Shown: positions 48,653 through 57,739, counted from the stretch's first letter. The stretch is 64,000 nt of DNA from CAXMMR01 sp965198995 (GCA_965198995.1 CBDAQG010000002.1:620001-684000), one strand, 5' to 3'. Notes: generated by a model from the sequence alone, not told the origin. Numbers and translations are program-made.

Positions 48653-49017
48653 TCCGCCGCCGGCTCCATCACCGCCTGCACGGCCTTCACGATCTCCGAA
48701 AATGCCGGCGCATCGTCATACGCGATCGCCGCCAGCACCTTACGGTCGATGACGATCCCAGCCTGGTTCAGCCCGTGGATGAACTTGCTGTAGGTGATGC
48801 CGTGCTCGCGCACCGCAGCATTGATGCGCTGGATCCACAGGCCACGGAACTCCCGCTTCTTCACCCGCCGATCGCGATACGCATACTGCAGCGACTTCTC
48901 GAGCCGCTCGATCGCAATCCGATAGTTCGTCGACGAACGGCCGACGAAGCCCTTCGACTGCGCGAGAACCTTCTTGTGCCGGGCGTGTGTCGTCACACCC
49001 CGTTTGACGCGTGCCAT
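48649..49017 (-). CDS. rplT: 50S ribosomal protein L20
   Basis: A 122-residue rRNA-binding assembly protein. It begins MARVKRGVTTHARHKKVLAQ, with the family-typical FVGRSSTNYRIAIERLEKSL and LWIQRINAAVREHGITYSKF. The start lies 12 nt downstream of the rpmI stop. The TAA stop abuts GGCAAGGGGC of repeat R9. Confidence 0.98.
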   Translation of the reverse strand: MARVKRGVTTHARHKKVLAQSKGFVGRSSTNYRIAIERLEKSLQYAYRDRRVKKREFRGLWIQRINAAVREHGITYSKFIHGLNQAGIVIDRKVLAAIAYDDAPAFSEIVKAVQAVMEPAAE

Positions 49018-49029
49018 CTATGCCGCTCC

Positions 49030-49233
49030 CTACTCGAGCCCGTAGGGCGCCCACTGCTTGACGGTGATGCCGTCAGCATGGGTCAGCGTCTGGCTGCCGC
49101 GGTTGGAGCGGATCGCCTTTTGCGGCCGCGCGCTCAAATTGTGGCGCTTCTTGCCGGGGCCGGCGAGCACCTTGCCGGTGGCGGTGATCTTGAACCGCTT
49201 CTTCACCGACGATTTCGTCTTCAGCTTGGGCAT
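49030..49233 (-). CDS. rpmI: 50S ribosomal protein L35
   Basis: A 67-residue basic protein: MPKLKTKSSVKKRFKITATG then KVLAGPGKKRHNLSARPQKA. ATG 49233 is the only start that fits the family length; a GAGTGGTGA stretch upstream holds the weak ribosome-binding site. It is cotranscribed with rplT. infC, usually in front, is not in this window. Confidence 0.97.
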   Translation of the reverse strand: MPKLKTKSSVKKRFKITATGKVLAGPGKKRHNLSARPQKAIRSNRGSQTLTHADGITVKQWAPYGLE

Positions 49234-49390
49234 TTCACCACTCCTTACGCGGATCCTGGCCAGTCCACGGCGGACGGGAGCACAGGCGTCGCGGCCGGGC
49301 ATGCCCATTCCAGGCCCGGACGCGCGATCAGGGGCGGGTGTATACGGGCGCCGCTTGCCGCAGGCAAGAGCCCCCCCATCCAGCGCCCAG

Positions 49391-50503
49391 CTACTGCTGC
49401 TGCATCGCCTCCAGCGACGACAGACGGCTGCTCGCCCGCGGGTCACCGAGCTCGGCGCCGCGGCGATACCACGCCTCGGCAAGCTTCGGATCCGGCTGCA
49501 CCTCGCTCGCATGCATGTTGGCCAAAAACAGCGGATCGTAGGTCTTGCCCACTGCGGTCGCCGCCGCCGCATCGCCGCTGGCCGCGGCACGCTCATAGAG
49601 CGGCCTGGCAGCGGCGATCCGACCCTGTGCCAGCAATTGACCGGCCTGCTGCGCCGGCGACGCCGCGTGCTGGCCGGCAAGTGCCTGATTGCTCGCCGCC
49701 TGAGGTTCAATGGCCTGCGCGGTCGATCTGGCGACCGTCGCCGCCGCGGCCGGCGCCCCAACGCCAGCCGATGCCGGCGCCGCGGCCGATGCCGTGGCGG
49801 CTGGCGGCGCCGTTGGAGCGCCGGCGGCAGGCGCTGGCAGGGCCTCACTCGCCACTGGGGCCGTCGCGTCGTCCGGGGCGGGATGCCGTGCCGCGCGAGA
49901 CGCGCGCAATTGTGCCAGCAACGCCGCAAAGCGCGCCTGCCGGGAATAATCCTCGTCCGACAGCGCGTCCGCATCTGGGGCGGCCACATCGCCGGGCGCC
50001 GGCGGCGGCGCGATCACGGGGCGAGGCGTCGCCACGCCCGCCACCGCATGCGGCACCCCCAACGCGGACGGTATCGACACGCCGCCGTGCCGCAGCGCCA
50101 GGTCGTAGGCGCATCGACCGCCGGAAATTGTGCCGGCAAAACGACTAGCCGCCAGCCGCCCCTCAAGCCGGATCGAACCATGCCGGATGTCGACACGCCC
50201 GCCCGGCCCGACGACGCCGTCGATCATGCCGTTGGCGGCATCGCTGTAGCGCACCGCCCCGCGCGAGACGGTCAGCACGCCGGTGTCGGGCGGGCAGGCG
50301 CCGCTCTGGGCAATCAACCTGGTCGCGCCGGCATATCGGCCGGCCTCGATGCCGCCAGACGGCTGAGGGACACGGTAGTTATTAGCTGGTGGCCGATAGC
50401 CGTACTCGGTCAGGGTGTAGCGATCGAACAGGCCGTCGGCTCCGGCGCAGCCGGCCAGCGCCACGCCCGCCATCGCCAGCACCACGGTCGCCGAGTATCG
50501 CAC
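49391..50503 (-). CDS. Lipoprotein with C-terminal Sel1/TPR-like repeats
   Basis: A 370-residue exported protein with a lipobox (MAGVALAGCAG, Cys near residue 18). A conserved-looking N-terminal domain of about 150 residues follows (YAGATRLIAQSGACPPDTGV; GTISGGRCAYDLAL). A long Ala/Pro-rich linker leads to about 90 residues of Sel1-like helices (AARPLYERAAASGDAAAATA; LAEAWYRRGAELGDPRASSR). GTG 50503 is chosen because GGAGG lies 7 nt upstream. Sel1 lipoproteins often scaffold envelope complexes. The specific role is unknown. Confidence 0.8.
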   Translation of the reverse strand: MRYSATVVLAMAGVALAGCAGADGLFDRYTLTEYGYRPPANNYRVPQPSGGIEAGRYAGATRLIAQSGACPPDTGVLTVSRGAVRYSDAANGMIDGVVGPGGRVDIRHGSIRLEGRLAASRFAGTISGGRCAYDLALRHGGVSIPSALGVPHAVAGVATPRPVIAPPPAPGDVAAPDADALSDEDYSRQARFAALLAQLRASRAARHPAPDDATAPVASEALPAPAAGAPTAPPAATASAAAPASAGVGAPAAAATVARSTAQAIEPQAASNQALAGQHAASPAQQAGQLLAQGRIAAARPLYERAAASGDAAAATAVGKTYDPLFLANMHASEVQPDPKLAEAWYRRGAELGDPRASSRLSSLEAMQQQ

Positions 50504-50674
50504 CCGTCCGCCTCCAAAAATGTGCACGCCGCGTCTCGTGCCAGTCAACCTATCACTGCCAGCCCTCCGGGCGCGTTTCAATCCGCTCGGCGATCAGGGC
50601 CGCCGACCGGGCGCGCAAGCCCCCCAGCGCGCCGTCGCCTTTCGCCACTGCCGCGCCGGCCATATAACCCGCCC

Positions 50675-51481
50675 ATGCCGACCCGCTTCGCCAAGATGCA
50701 CGGCGCCGGAAACGACTTCGTCATCCTCGACGGTCGGACAGCCGCCCTGCCGCCACTCACCCCACGCCGGATCGCAGCGCTCGCCGACCGCAGGCGCGGC
50801 ATCGGCTGCGACCAGTTGATCAGCCTCGAGCCCGCGCCTCACGGCGAGGCCGCGCTGATGCGCATCCACAACCCGGACGGCAGCGAGGCCGGCGCCTGCG
50901 GCAACGCCGCGCGCTGCGTCGCCGCCCTGCTCGCCGCCGACGGCCCGATCCGCCTGCGCACCATCGCCGGGCGGCTGGAGGCGGAGGCGCTTGGCGACAG
51001 CCAGGTCCGCGTCGGCATGGGCCGACCGGGTCTCGCCTGGCAGGACCTCCCGCTCAGCCACGCCGCCGACACGCTGCACCTGCCGCTTCCCGGCGACCCG
51101 GCCGGGCTCTCCATGGGCAACCCGCACGCCACCTGGTTCGTCGACGACGTGGATGTCGTCGAGCATCGCGGTGCCGCCGCCGAGACCGACCCGCTGTTCG
51201 CCGACCGCGTCAACGCCGGCTACGCCCACGTGCTGGCGCCCGACCGCATCCGCCTGCGCGTCTGGGAACGCGGCACCGGGCTCACTCTGGCCTGCGGCTC
51301 GGGCGCCTGCGCCGCGCTGGTCAACGCCCACCGCCGCGGCCTGGCCGGCCGCCAGGCGACGCTGGTGCTTGACGGCGGCGAGCTGCTGATCGAGTGGCGC
51401 GCCGACGGCACGGTCTGGATGACTGGCCCAACCGTGACCGCCTTCACCGGCGAGCTGAACCTCGCGGACTATCCAGCGTGA
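50675..51481 (+). CDS. dapF: Diaminopimelate epimerase
   Basis: A 268-residue PLP-independent racemase making meso-diaminopimelate for lysine and peptidoglycan. The start FAKMHGAGNDFVILDG is diagnostic. The two catalytic cysteines are in ACGNAARC (near residue 75) and LACGSGACA (near residue 208). It is full length. A small acidic-protein gene follows 43 nt later. Confidence 0.97.
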   Translation: MPTRFAKMHGAGNDFVILDGRTAALPPLTPRRIAALADRRRGIGCDQLISLEPAPHGEAALMRIHNPDGSEAGACGNAARCVAALLAADGPIRLRTIAGRLEAEALGDSQVRVGMGRPGLAWQDLPLSHAADTLHLPLPGDPAGLSMGNPHATWFVDDVDVVEHRGAAAETDPLFADRVNAGYAHVLAPDRIRLRVWERGTGLTLACGSGACAALVNAHRRGLAGRQATLVLDGGELLIEWRADGTVWMTGPTVTAFTGELNLADYPA

Positions 51482-51524
51482 TCCGCCGCCCCATCTATGG
51501 CCTCCAACCAGCGGAGCCACCCCC

Positions 51525-51704
51525 ATGTCGGACACCAACTCAGGGCACGCCTCGGAGCGCACCACCGGCAACGAGCCCGTCGAGGGCCTCGATCCCGGCG
51601 GCACTCACTCGACGCATCCCGGCAAGTCGGGTCCTGATGGAACGCGCGTCGTGGAGGAGCACGTCGAGACGGGCGACCAGCACGACGTGCCGAACCGAGC
51701 TTGA
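51525..51704 (+). CDS. Small acidic hydrophilic protein
   Basis: A 59-residue protein rich in Gly, His, Asp, Glu and Thr (MSDTNSGHASERTTGNEPVE... VVEEHVETGDQHDVPNRA). It has no hydrophobic segment and is probably disordered. ATG 51525 follows GCGGAGCC, a modest ribosome-binding site. Its TGA is followed within a few bases by repeat R10. It could be cotranscribed with dapF. The function is unknown. Confidence 0.6.
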   Translation: MSDTNSGHASERTTGNEPVEGLDPGGTHSTHPGKSGPDGTRVVEEHVETGDQHDVPNRA

Positions 51705-51828
51705 CGAAAGGGCAGGGGCTTTGCCCCTGAACCCCATGCAAGGCGGAGCCGTAAAATCCATCCCTTAGCGAAATCGGCGCTGGGGCCGCGGGCACCAGCC
51801 GGTCCAGGGCAGCGCCCCGGCCTTCATG
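51705..51828 (+). repeat. Structured intergenic element, copy R10 (worn)
   Basis: The A hairpin CAGGGGC-TTT-GCCCCTG, then AACCCCATGCAAGGCGGAGCC with a decayed B stem and AAAATCCATCCCTTA. The spacer is shortened. A C-like stem CTGGGGCC-GCG-GGCACCAG and CCAGGGCAGCGCCC end it. It lies just upstream of ftsY. Confidence 0.75.
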
Positions 51829-51850
51829 TCCACCGCATGATCATAGCCTG

Positions 51851-52771
51851 ATGGCCGGCTTCTTTTCCCGCCTCAAGCAGGGCCTTTCCCGCAGCACCCA
51901 GAAGCTCACCGGCGGCCTGACGACCGGCTTCACTCGCCGCAAGCTTGACGATGCCGCCCTCGATGAGCTGGAGGACCTGCTGATCGGCGCCGACCTCGGT
52001 CCTGCCGTCGCCCGCCGCGTCATCGCCGAGTTCCGCCGCACCCGCTTTGGCCGCGACGTCACCGACGAGGAGGTCCGCACCGCGCTTTCCGGCGAGATCG
52101 CCGCCATTCTCGACCCTGTCGCCAAGCCGCTCGTGATCGACCCGGCGCACCGCCCGCACGTCGTCCTGGTCGTCGGTGTCAACGGCACCGGCAAGACCAC
52201 CACGATCGGCAAGCTCGCGCTCGACTATGTCGGCCAAGGCCTGCGCCCGATTCTGGTTGCGGGCGACACCTTCCGCGCCGCCGCCGTCGAGCAGCTCCAG
52301 GTCTGGGGCGAACGCACCGGCGCCCGCGTCATCAGCGGCAAGCCCGAGGCCGACGCCGCCGGCCTAGCCTACGACGCCCTGACCCAGGCCACCGCCGAAA
52401 ACGCCGACATCCTCCTCATCGACACCGCCGGCCGCCTGCACAACAAGGCGGCGCTGATGGAGGAGCTGCGCAAGATGATCCGGGTGCTGCGCAAGGCCGA
52501 CCCGACGGCGCCGCACTCGGTGCTGCTGGTGCTCGACGCGACCACCGGCCAGAACGCGGTTAACCAGGTGCGCGTGTTCCGCGACATGGTGGACGTCACC
52601 GGCCTTGTGGTCACCAAGCTCGACGGCTCCGCCCGCGGCGGCATCGTCGTCGCGCTGGCCGAGGAGTTCGCCATCCCCGTCCACGCCGTCGGCGTCGGTG
52701 AGCAAGCCGGCGATCTCAGGCCGTTCGAAGCCCTGGACTTCGCCCGTGGACTGGTGGGGTCGGGTGACTAA
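51851..52771 (+). CDS. ftsY: Signal recognition particle receptor FtsY
   Basis: A 306-residue SRP GTPase that docks ribosome-nascent chain complexes at the membrane. A short basic N-terminal segment (FFSRLKQGLSRSTQKLTGGL) replaces the long acidic A-domain of E. coli. The NG domain has G1 GVNGTGKTTTIGKLA, DTFRAAAVEQL, G3 DTAGRLHNKA, DATTGQNA and TKLDGSARGG. Full length for the short alphaproteobacterial form. Confidence 0.97.
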   Translation: MAGFFSRLKQGLSRSTQKLTGGLTTGFTRRKLDDAALDELEDLLIGADLGPAVARRVIAEFRRTRFGRDVTDEEVRTALSGEIAAILDPVAKPLVIDPAHRPHVVLVVGVNGTGKTTTIGKLALDYVGQGLRPILVAGDTFRAAAVEQLQVWGERTGARVISGKPEADAAGLAYDALTQATAENADILLIDTAGRLHNKAALMEELRKMIRVLRKADPTAPHSVLLVLDATTGQNAVNQVRVFRDMVDVTGLVVTKLDGSARGGIVVALAEEFAIPVHAVGVGEQAGDLRPFEALDFARGLVGSGD

Positions 52772-52777
52772 GCGCGC

Positions 52778-52883
52778 GCTTCTCTTTTAGAAAAAGAAGC
52801 AAAAAACTTCTATCCGTAAGGCGCGCCGGCTCAAGTGCTACTAACGAGCAAAAGTTTTTTGGTTCTTTTTCCAAAAAAGAACC
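52778..52883. repeat. A/T-rich palindromic element T3
   Basis: Fills the gap between convergent ftsY and gmk. The left hairpin is GCTTCTCTTTTAGAAAAAGA followed by AGC (52778-52800), then AAAAAACTTCT, a GC core, GCAAAAGTTTTTT and the right hairpin GGTTCTTTTT-CC-AAAAAAGAACC (52861-52883). It has the same plan as T2. It is a good bidirectional terminator candidate. Confidence 0.82.
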
Positions 52884-52885
52884 TC

Positions 52886-53584
52886 TTACTTCAAGCCCAC
52901 AACGAACTCTTCCAGCCCCGACTGTCGCGCCCGCACCAGCCGCGATGCGCGCAGAATGGCCGTGACATCGGCCACGGTCTGCTCCAGCGCGTCGTTCACC
53001 AGCACGTAGTCGAACTCGCGCCAGTGACTGATTTCGGCGCGGGCGGCCGACATCCGGCGGCTGATCTCGTCCGGCCCGTCGGTGTTGCGCCCAGCCAGCC
53101 GCCCGGCCAGCGCCTCCAGCGACGGCGGCAGGACGAACACCCCCACCGTGTCCGCCGGCAGCGCCGCCCGCAATTGCTGGTAGCCCTGCCAATCGATGTC
53201 GAACACTACGTCGCGCCCGGCCGCGAGCGCAGCCTCCACCGGCCGCCGCGGCGTGCCGTAGGATCGGCCAAACACGTGCGCATGCTCGAGCAGCTCGCCA
53301 TCCGCGATCATCCGGGTGAACGTCTCGGCGTCGCGGAACAGGTAGTGCACGCCGTCCTGCTCGCCCGCCCGCGGCGCCCGCGTCGTGACGCTGATCGAGA
53401 ACGACAGCGCCGGCTCCTGGGCCAGCAGGGCGCGCGTGATGGTGCTCTTGCCGGCGCCCGACGGCGCAGCGACGACCAGGCACACGCCACGACGTCGTGT
53501 CTGAAGCACGCTGCGCTGGGATGCCTGAAGCACGCTGCGCTGAGCTGCGGGAAGCACGCTGGGCGGGGGCAGCTCACTCGACAT
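52886..53584 (-). CDS. gmk: Guanylate kinase
   Basis: A 232-residue enzyme phosphorylating GMP to GDP. The P-loop APSGAGKST starts near residue 40. GMP-binding SVTTRAPRAGEQDGVHYLF and the lid RNTDGPDEISRRM are intact. The first about 32 residues are extra and come from an approximately 21-bp tandem repeat (SVLPAAQ/SVLQASQ/SVLQTRR). Translation could also begin later, but no in-frame ATG lies between the repeat and the P-loop. It overlaps the yicC stop by 11 nt. Confidence 0.96.
   Translation of the reverse strand: MSSELPPPSVLPAAQRSVLQASQRSVLQTRRRGVCLVVAAPSGAGKSTITRALLAQEPALSFSISVTTRAPRAGEQDGVHYLFRDAETFTRMIADGELLEHAHVFGRSYGTPRRPVEAALAAGRDVVFDIDWQGYQQLRAALPADTVGVFVLPPSLEALAGRLAGRNTDGPDEISRRMSAARAEISHWREFDYVLVNDALEQTVADVTAILRASRLVRARQSGLEEFVVGLK
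53500..53570. repeat. In-frame 21-bp tandem repeat at the 5' end of gmk
   Basis: About three copies of a 21-bp unit around TGAAGCACGCTGCGCTG, encoding Ser-Val-Leu-Gln/Pro-Ala-x-Gln repeats ahead of the kinase fold. A multiple of three keeps the frame. Confidence 0.85.
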
Positions 53585-54464
53585 TCTGCACCTGCTCGCG
53601 CATCTGCTCGAGCACCGCCTTGAGGCGCAGCCCGATCGCCGTCAGCGGGGTCGACGCCGACTTGGCGCAGAGTGTGTTGCACTCGCGCACGAACTCCTGG
53701 ACCAGGAAGTCGAGCCGCCGGCCGATCGCCGCACCCTCCACCAGCAGGGCGCGTGCCGCGGCGATATGGCTCGCCAGCCGGTCGAGCTCCTCCCGCACGT
53801 CCGAACGGCTGGCCAGCAGCGCGACCTCCTGCGCGACGCGGTCCTCGGGCAGGCGCGGCGTCGCCTCAAGCAAGGTCGAGATCGCCTCCAACATGCGGGC
53901 GCGCTGCGCCTGCGGCTGCAGCGCCGCCTCGACCGCCGCTTCGGCGCACAGCGAGGCGACCTGGTCGACCTGCGCCGACAGCACCTGGCCCAGCCGGCCG
54001 CCCTCGGCCTGGCGTGCCGCGGCCAGCGCCTGCAAAGCCGCGACGAAGCCCTCCGTCGCGGCCATGCGCTGCCCCTCGCTCACGCCCTCGGCCTCGCCGC
54101 TCGTCGCCCGCAGCACGCCGGGCAGGGCAAGCAGCAGCTCCGCCCGCGGCGGCGGCGCGCCGGGAATGCGCGCGGCCGTGTCGGCCGCCAGCCGCAACAG
54201 CATGTCGAGCATCGGCTGGTCGACGCCGAATTGCCGCACCTCCTCGCGCCGTGCGGTCAGCACCGCGCCGACATTGCCGCGGCTGAGCACCCCCGCCGCC
54301 GCCTCGCGCAGCCGCGGCTCCAGCGCGTCGAAGCCATGCGGCAGGCGAAGCTTGAGATCGAGGCCGCGCCCGTTGACGGAGCGCAGCTCCCAGGCCCAGG
54401 ACAGCCCCTCCGCAATGCCGCTGGTGCGCGCGAATCCGGTCATCGAGGCGATCGGCTGGGTCAT
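53574..54464 (-). CDS. yicC: YicC-family endoribonuclease
   Basis: A 296-residue protein of the YicC/YloC family, implicated in RNA cleavage and small-RNA turnover. Its N-terminus, SMTGFARTSG and WELRSVNGRGLDLKLRLP, is diagnostic, and the C-terminal DUF1732 part has GRRLDFLVQEFVRECNTLCA. It is coupled to gmk by an 11-nt overlap, the usual gene pair in proteobacteria. Full length. Confidence 0.95.
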   Translation of the reverse strand: MTQPIASMTGFARTSGIAEGLSWAWELRSVNGRGLDLKLRLPHGFDALEPRLREAAAGVLSRGNVGAVLTARREEVRQFGVDQPMLDMLLRLAADTAARIPGAPPPRAELLLALPGVLRATSGEAEGVSEGQRMAATEGFVAALQALAAARQAEGGRLGQVLSAQVDQVASLCAEAAVEAALQPQAQRARMLEAISTLLEATPRLPEDRVAQEVALLASRSDVREELDRLASHIAAARALLVEGAAIGRRLDFLVQEFVRECNTLCAKSASTPLTAIGLRLKAVLEQMREQVQNVE

Positions 54465-54504
54465 GCCCGCTTCCTACCAGCGGCCGCGTTGGGAGGCGAC
54501 AAGG

Positions 54505-55290
54505 ATGTGCACCATGCTGTCCACCACGCCCGGCGCCACGCTGATCACCGGCGCCTCAAGCGGCCTCGGCCGCGCCCTCGCTTTGGCCCGCGCCGCGCCT
54601 GGCGCCACTCTGCACCTTGGCGGCCGCGACGCCGCGCGGCTTGGAGAGACCGCGAGCACCTGCCGTGCCAAGGGCGCCACGGTGCTCGAGGCGGTGCTGG
54701 ACGTCACCGACGAGCCGGCCATGGCGAGCTGGATCGCCCGCTGCGGCCGGCTCGACCTGGTGATCGCCAATGCCGGCCGCTCCGGCGGCACCGGCACTGG
54801 CGAGGAGCCCGCCGACGTCGCACGCGCCATCTTCCGCACCAACCTCGACGGCGTGCTGAACACCGTGCTGCCCGCCATCGCCGCCATGCGCGCCGCACCC
54901 GCGGCCCCGGATGGCCGACGCGGCAGCATCGCCGTGATCGCTTCCGTGGCCGCACTGGTCAGCGTGCCCGGCGCCCCGGCCTACTGCGCCTCCAAGGCCG
55001 CCGTTGACCGCTGGGCCGTCGCCCTGGCGCCAAGCCTGCGCCGACATGGCATTCAGCTCACCAGCGTCTGCCCCGGCTACATCCGCACTGCCATGACCGC
55101 ACGCAACCGCTTTCCGATGCCCGGATTGATGGACGCCAATCAGGCCGCCGCCATCATCCTGCGCGGTCTCGCTGCCGGTGCCCCGCGCATCGCATTTCCA
55201 GGCTGGCTCGCCGCTCTGGCCATGCTGGGCAACCTGCTGCCACCGGGAGCGGTCGCCGCGGTGAGCGGTCGGCTGCCCGGCAAGGATTAG
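54505..55290 (+). CDS. Short-chain dehydrogenase/reductase (SDR)
   Basis: A 261-residue classical SDR. The cofactor site TLITGASSGLGRALALARAA is near the N-terminus, with NAGRSGG and the active-site YCASKAA (Tyr-x3-Lys). The C-terminal PGYIRTAMTARNRFPM suggests the DltE/YdfG-like branch often acting near membranes. ATG 54505 has GGAGG about 8 nt upstream. It is divergent from yicC. The TAG stop is followed directly by GCAAGGCCAGGG of repeat R11. The substrate is unknown. Confidence 0.9.
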   Translation: MCTMLSTTPGATLITGASSGLGRALALARAAPGATLHLGGRDAARLGETASTCRAKGATVLEAVLDVTDEPAMASWIARCGRLDLVIANAGRSGGTGTGEEPADVARAIFRTNLDGVLNTVLPAIAAMRAAPAAPDGRRGSIAVIASVAALVSVPGAPAYCASKAAVDRWAVALAPSLRRHGIQLTSVCPGYIRTAMTARNRFPMPGLMDANQAAAIILRGLAAGAPRIAFPGWLAALAMLGNLLPPGAVAAVSGRLPGKD

Positions 55291-55446
55291 GCAAGGCCAG
55301 GGCTCTGCCTTGGACCCGCTGGGGGCAGCGCCCCCAGACCCGCGTCCGATAGGGACCAGATGATCTCGCCCGGTGAGCATGGATAAATAACCGATTTTCA
55401 AGGCTGCGCCTTTAACCGGGTTCAGGGGCGACGCCCCTGGCCTTAC
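55288..55446 (-). repeat. Structured intergenic element, copy R11 (reverse orientation)
   Basis: Between the convergent SDR and mltG genes. The A hairpin CCAGGGC-TCT-GCCTTGG, the C hairpin CTGGGGGC-AGC-GCCCCCAG, a spacer, a B module GATTTTCAAGGC-TGC-GCCTTTAA and the A' hairpin CAGGGGC-GAC-GCCCCTG ending GGCCTTA at the mltG stop. Confidence 0.85.
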
Positions 55447-56483
55447 TTTCCTTCGCTCCGCTCCCGATACGCCCGCACGTGACGTTCGTGCTCAACAAGG
55501 CTTGCCGAGAACGCGTGGCCCCCGGCTCCAGTGGCGACAAAGTACAGGTCCGCCGAGGCCGCCGGATGCAGCACCGCCTCGATCGCCGCCGTCCCCGGGC
55601 TGCAGATCGGCCCGGGCGGCAGGCCGGCGATACGGTAGGTGTTGTAAGGGTCGTCCAGCTCAAGGTCGTCACGGGTCAGCGGGCGATCCAGGCTGCCGAG
55701 CCCTTGACTGGCGCCATACAGCACCGTCGGGTCCGACTGCAGCCTCATTCCCAGCCGCAGCCGGTTCAGAAATACCGCCGCGACATGCGCCCGCTCCTCC
55801 GCGAGCCCCGTCTCCCGCTCGACGATCGAGGCCAGGATCAGCGCCTGGCGCGGCGAGGTGAGGGGGCTCGCCGCGTCGCGCCCGGCCCAGGCGTCCGCAA
55901 GCGTCCGCTGCATCGCCGCCTCGCTGCGCGCCAGCAACGCCGCGCGCGTGGTGCCATAGACGTAGTCATAGGTCTGCGGCAGCACCGCACCCTCGGCCGG
56001 CTTGACCGCCTGGCCGTCAAGCGCCTCGGCGCCGTCCACCAGGGTGACGATCTGCGCCGCGGTCAACCCCTCGGGCAGCGTCAGTCGATGCTGCACCGGC
56101 CGCGCATGGCGCAGCATGTCGAGCACCGCCCTCAGGCTCGCATGCGCCGGAAAGGCGAACTCCGCGGCATGGATCGGCCCGTCGCCGGGCGTCAGCAGCG
56201 CCGCCAGCCGCAGCGCCAGAGGCGATCCCACGACGTGCGCTTCGAACAGCACCGCGGCCGCATGCCGCATGCCGCGCGGCACCACCACGGCCGTCCCTTG
56301 CTCCAGCGGCCCCGGCGCGTGATAGACCTGCCGACCGATCGCACCCGCCCCGACCAGCGCCGCCACCATCGCCAGCGCCAGCAGCCGCCGGACAAGCCTC
56401 AGCTGCCGGCGACGCAGGCCTGGCGGCGGCGGGTCCTCAGACGGCGCGGAAGAGGATGGAGGCGTTGGTGCCGCCAAATCCAA
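55443..56483 (-). CDS. mltG: Endolytic transglycosylase MltG
   Basis: A 346-residue inner-membrane enzyme that cuts nascent glycan strands. A basic N-terminus leads into one membrane helix (LLALAMVAALVGAGAIG, near residue 40). A LysM-like region follows, and then the YceG domain with the catalytic Glu in LILASIVERETG, VFLNRLRLGMRLQSDPTVLY and PYNTYRIAGLPPGPICSPG. A TTG start at 56483, overlapping fabF by 47 nt, is assumed because the next ATG lies inside the membrane helix. It follows fabF as in most alphaproteobacteria. Confidence 0.93.
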   Translation of the reverse strand: MDLAAPTPPSSSAPSEDPPPPGLRRRQLRLVRRLLALAMVAALVGAGAIGRQVYHAPGPLEQGTAVVVPRGMRHAAAVLFEAHVVGSPLALRLAALLTPGDGPIHAAEFAFPAHASLRAVLDMLRHARPVQHRLTLPEGLTAAQIVTLVDGAEALDGQAVKPAEGAVLPQTYDYVYGTTRAALLARSEAAMQRTLADAWAGRDAASPLTSPRQALILASIVERETGLAEERAHVAAVFLNRLRLGMRLQSDPTVLYGASQGLGSLDRPLTRDDLELDDPYNTYRIAGLPPGPICSPGTAAIEAVLHPAASADLYFVATGAGGHAFSASLVEHERHVRAYRERSEGK

Positions 56484-57708
56484 AGCTGTTCGACAGCGCC
56501 ATGTCGACGCGCCGACGCTGCGCCTCCTTAGCCACCCGATCGATCACGCTGTCGCGGCTCGGGTGCTCAAGGTTCAGCGTCGGCGGCACGACGTCGTCCC
56601 GGATCGCCAGGATCGAGAAGATCGACTCGATCGCGCCCGCCGCCCCAAGCAGGTGCCCGGTCGCCGACTTGGTGGAGGACATCGCAATCGTGCGCGCCGC
56701 GTCGCCGAAGAACGCCTCGACTGCCTCCAGCTCCAGATCGTCGCCCATCGGCGTCGAGGTGCCGTGCGCGTTGATGTACTGAACGTTCTCGGGATGCACG
56801 CCGCCATTCCGGAACGCCGCACGCATCGCCCGATACGCCCCGTCATGTCCCGGCGCCGGCGCGGTGATGTGGTGCGCATCGCCCGACAGCCCGTAACCGA
56901 CGACCTCGGCATAGATCTTGGCGCCGCGTGCCCGAGCGTGCTCGTACTCCTCGAGCACGACGATGCCGGCACCCTCGCCCATGACGAAGCCGTCGCGCTC
57001 GCGGTCCCACGGCCGCGACGCCACCGCCGGCGTCTCGTTGAACCCGGTCGACAGCGCCCGCGAGGCGCAGAACCCGGCAATCCCCAGCGCGCACACCGCC
57101 GCCTCGGCGCCGCCCGCAATCATCACCTCGGCGTCCCCCAGCATGATCAGCCGCGCCGCGTCACCGATCGCGTGCACGCCCGTCGCGCAGGCGGTCACGG
57201 CTGAATGGTTCGGCCCCTTGAAGCCATAGCGGATTGAGACGTGGCCGGAGACCAGGTTGATCAGCGCCGAGGGGATAAAGAACGGCGACAGCCGGCGCGC
57301 ACGCCCGTCATGCACCATCACCGAGGCCTCGTAGATCGACTGCAGCCCGCCGATCCCCGACCCGATCATCACCCCGGTCGCGCATCGGTCCTCGTCGCTC
57401 TCCGGCATCCAGCCGGAATCCTCGACCGCCTCGACGGCGGCGACGATGCCCAGATGGATGAAGCGGTCCATCTTCTTCACGTCCTTGACCGGCAGCCACT
57501 CGGCGAGCGTCAGCCCGCCCTCCGCGCGCGCGCCCTCAGGCACCTCGCCGGCGACGCGCGCCGGCAGGTCGCCGGCATCAAACGACCGGATCGCCCGGAT
57601 GCCGCTATCGCCCCGGATCAGCCGCGCCCAGACATGCTCCACGCCAAGCCCGAGCGGCGATGCGATCCCCATCCCGGTGACGACGACCCGACGCGTGCTG
57701 CCCGGCAT
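56437..57708 (-). CDS. fabF: 3-oxoacyl-ACP synthase II (KAS II)
   Basis: A 423-residue condensing enzyme that elongates acyl-ACP in fatty-acid synthesis. The Cys-His-His triad is present: Cys in HSAVTACATGVHAIGDA, His in NAHGTSTPMGD and His in TKSATGHLLGAAGA. The C-terminal SNSFGFGGTNAS loop is intact. ATG 57708 has GGAG upstream. It is preceded by acpP at 31 nt and followed by mltG with an overlap. Confidence 0.98.
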   Translation of the reverse strand: MPGSTRRVVVTGMGIASPLGLGVEHVWARLIRGDSGIRAIRSFDAGDLPARVAGEVPEGARAEGGLTLAEWLPVKDVKKMDRFIHLGIVAAVEAVEDSGWMPESDEDRCATGVMIGSGIGGLQSIYEASVMVHDGRARRLSPFFIPSALINLVSGHVSIRYGFKGPNHSAVTACATGVHAIGDAARLIMLGDAEVMIAGGAEAAVCALGIAGFCASRALSTGFNETPAVASRPWDRERDGFVMGEGAGIVVLEEYEHARARGAKIYAEVVGYGLSGDAHHITAPAPGHDGAYRAMRAAFRNGGVHPENVQYINAHGTSTPMGDDLELEAVEAFFGDAARTIAMSSTKSATGHLLGAAGAIESIFSILAIRDDVVPPTLNLEHPSRDSVIDRVAKEAQRRRVDMALSNSFGFGGTNASILFRAV

Positions 57709-57739
57709 GGACGCTCCGCCGTCTCCGATCGCGATCCGC

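Noticed and set aside
49234..49390. Expected infC in front of rpmI
   Set aside because: The gap is only about 157 bp and the next gene is a lipoprotein. infC is not in this window.
49058..51481. An 807-residue open frame ending in dapF
   Set aside because: Only the last 268 residues are DapF. The rest is Arg/Pro-rich antisense of the lipoprotein gene, a usual artefact in GC-rich DNA.
53497..55290. A 597-residue open frame that would join the SDR to a long N-terminal extension
   Set aside because: The first 336 codons are the antiframe of gmk and yicC. The SDR has its own ATG at 54505 with GGAGG upstream, so no fusion exists.
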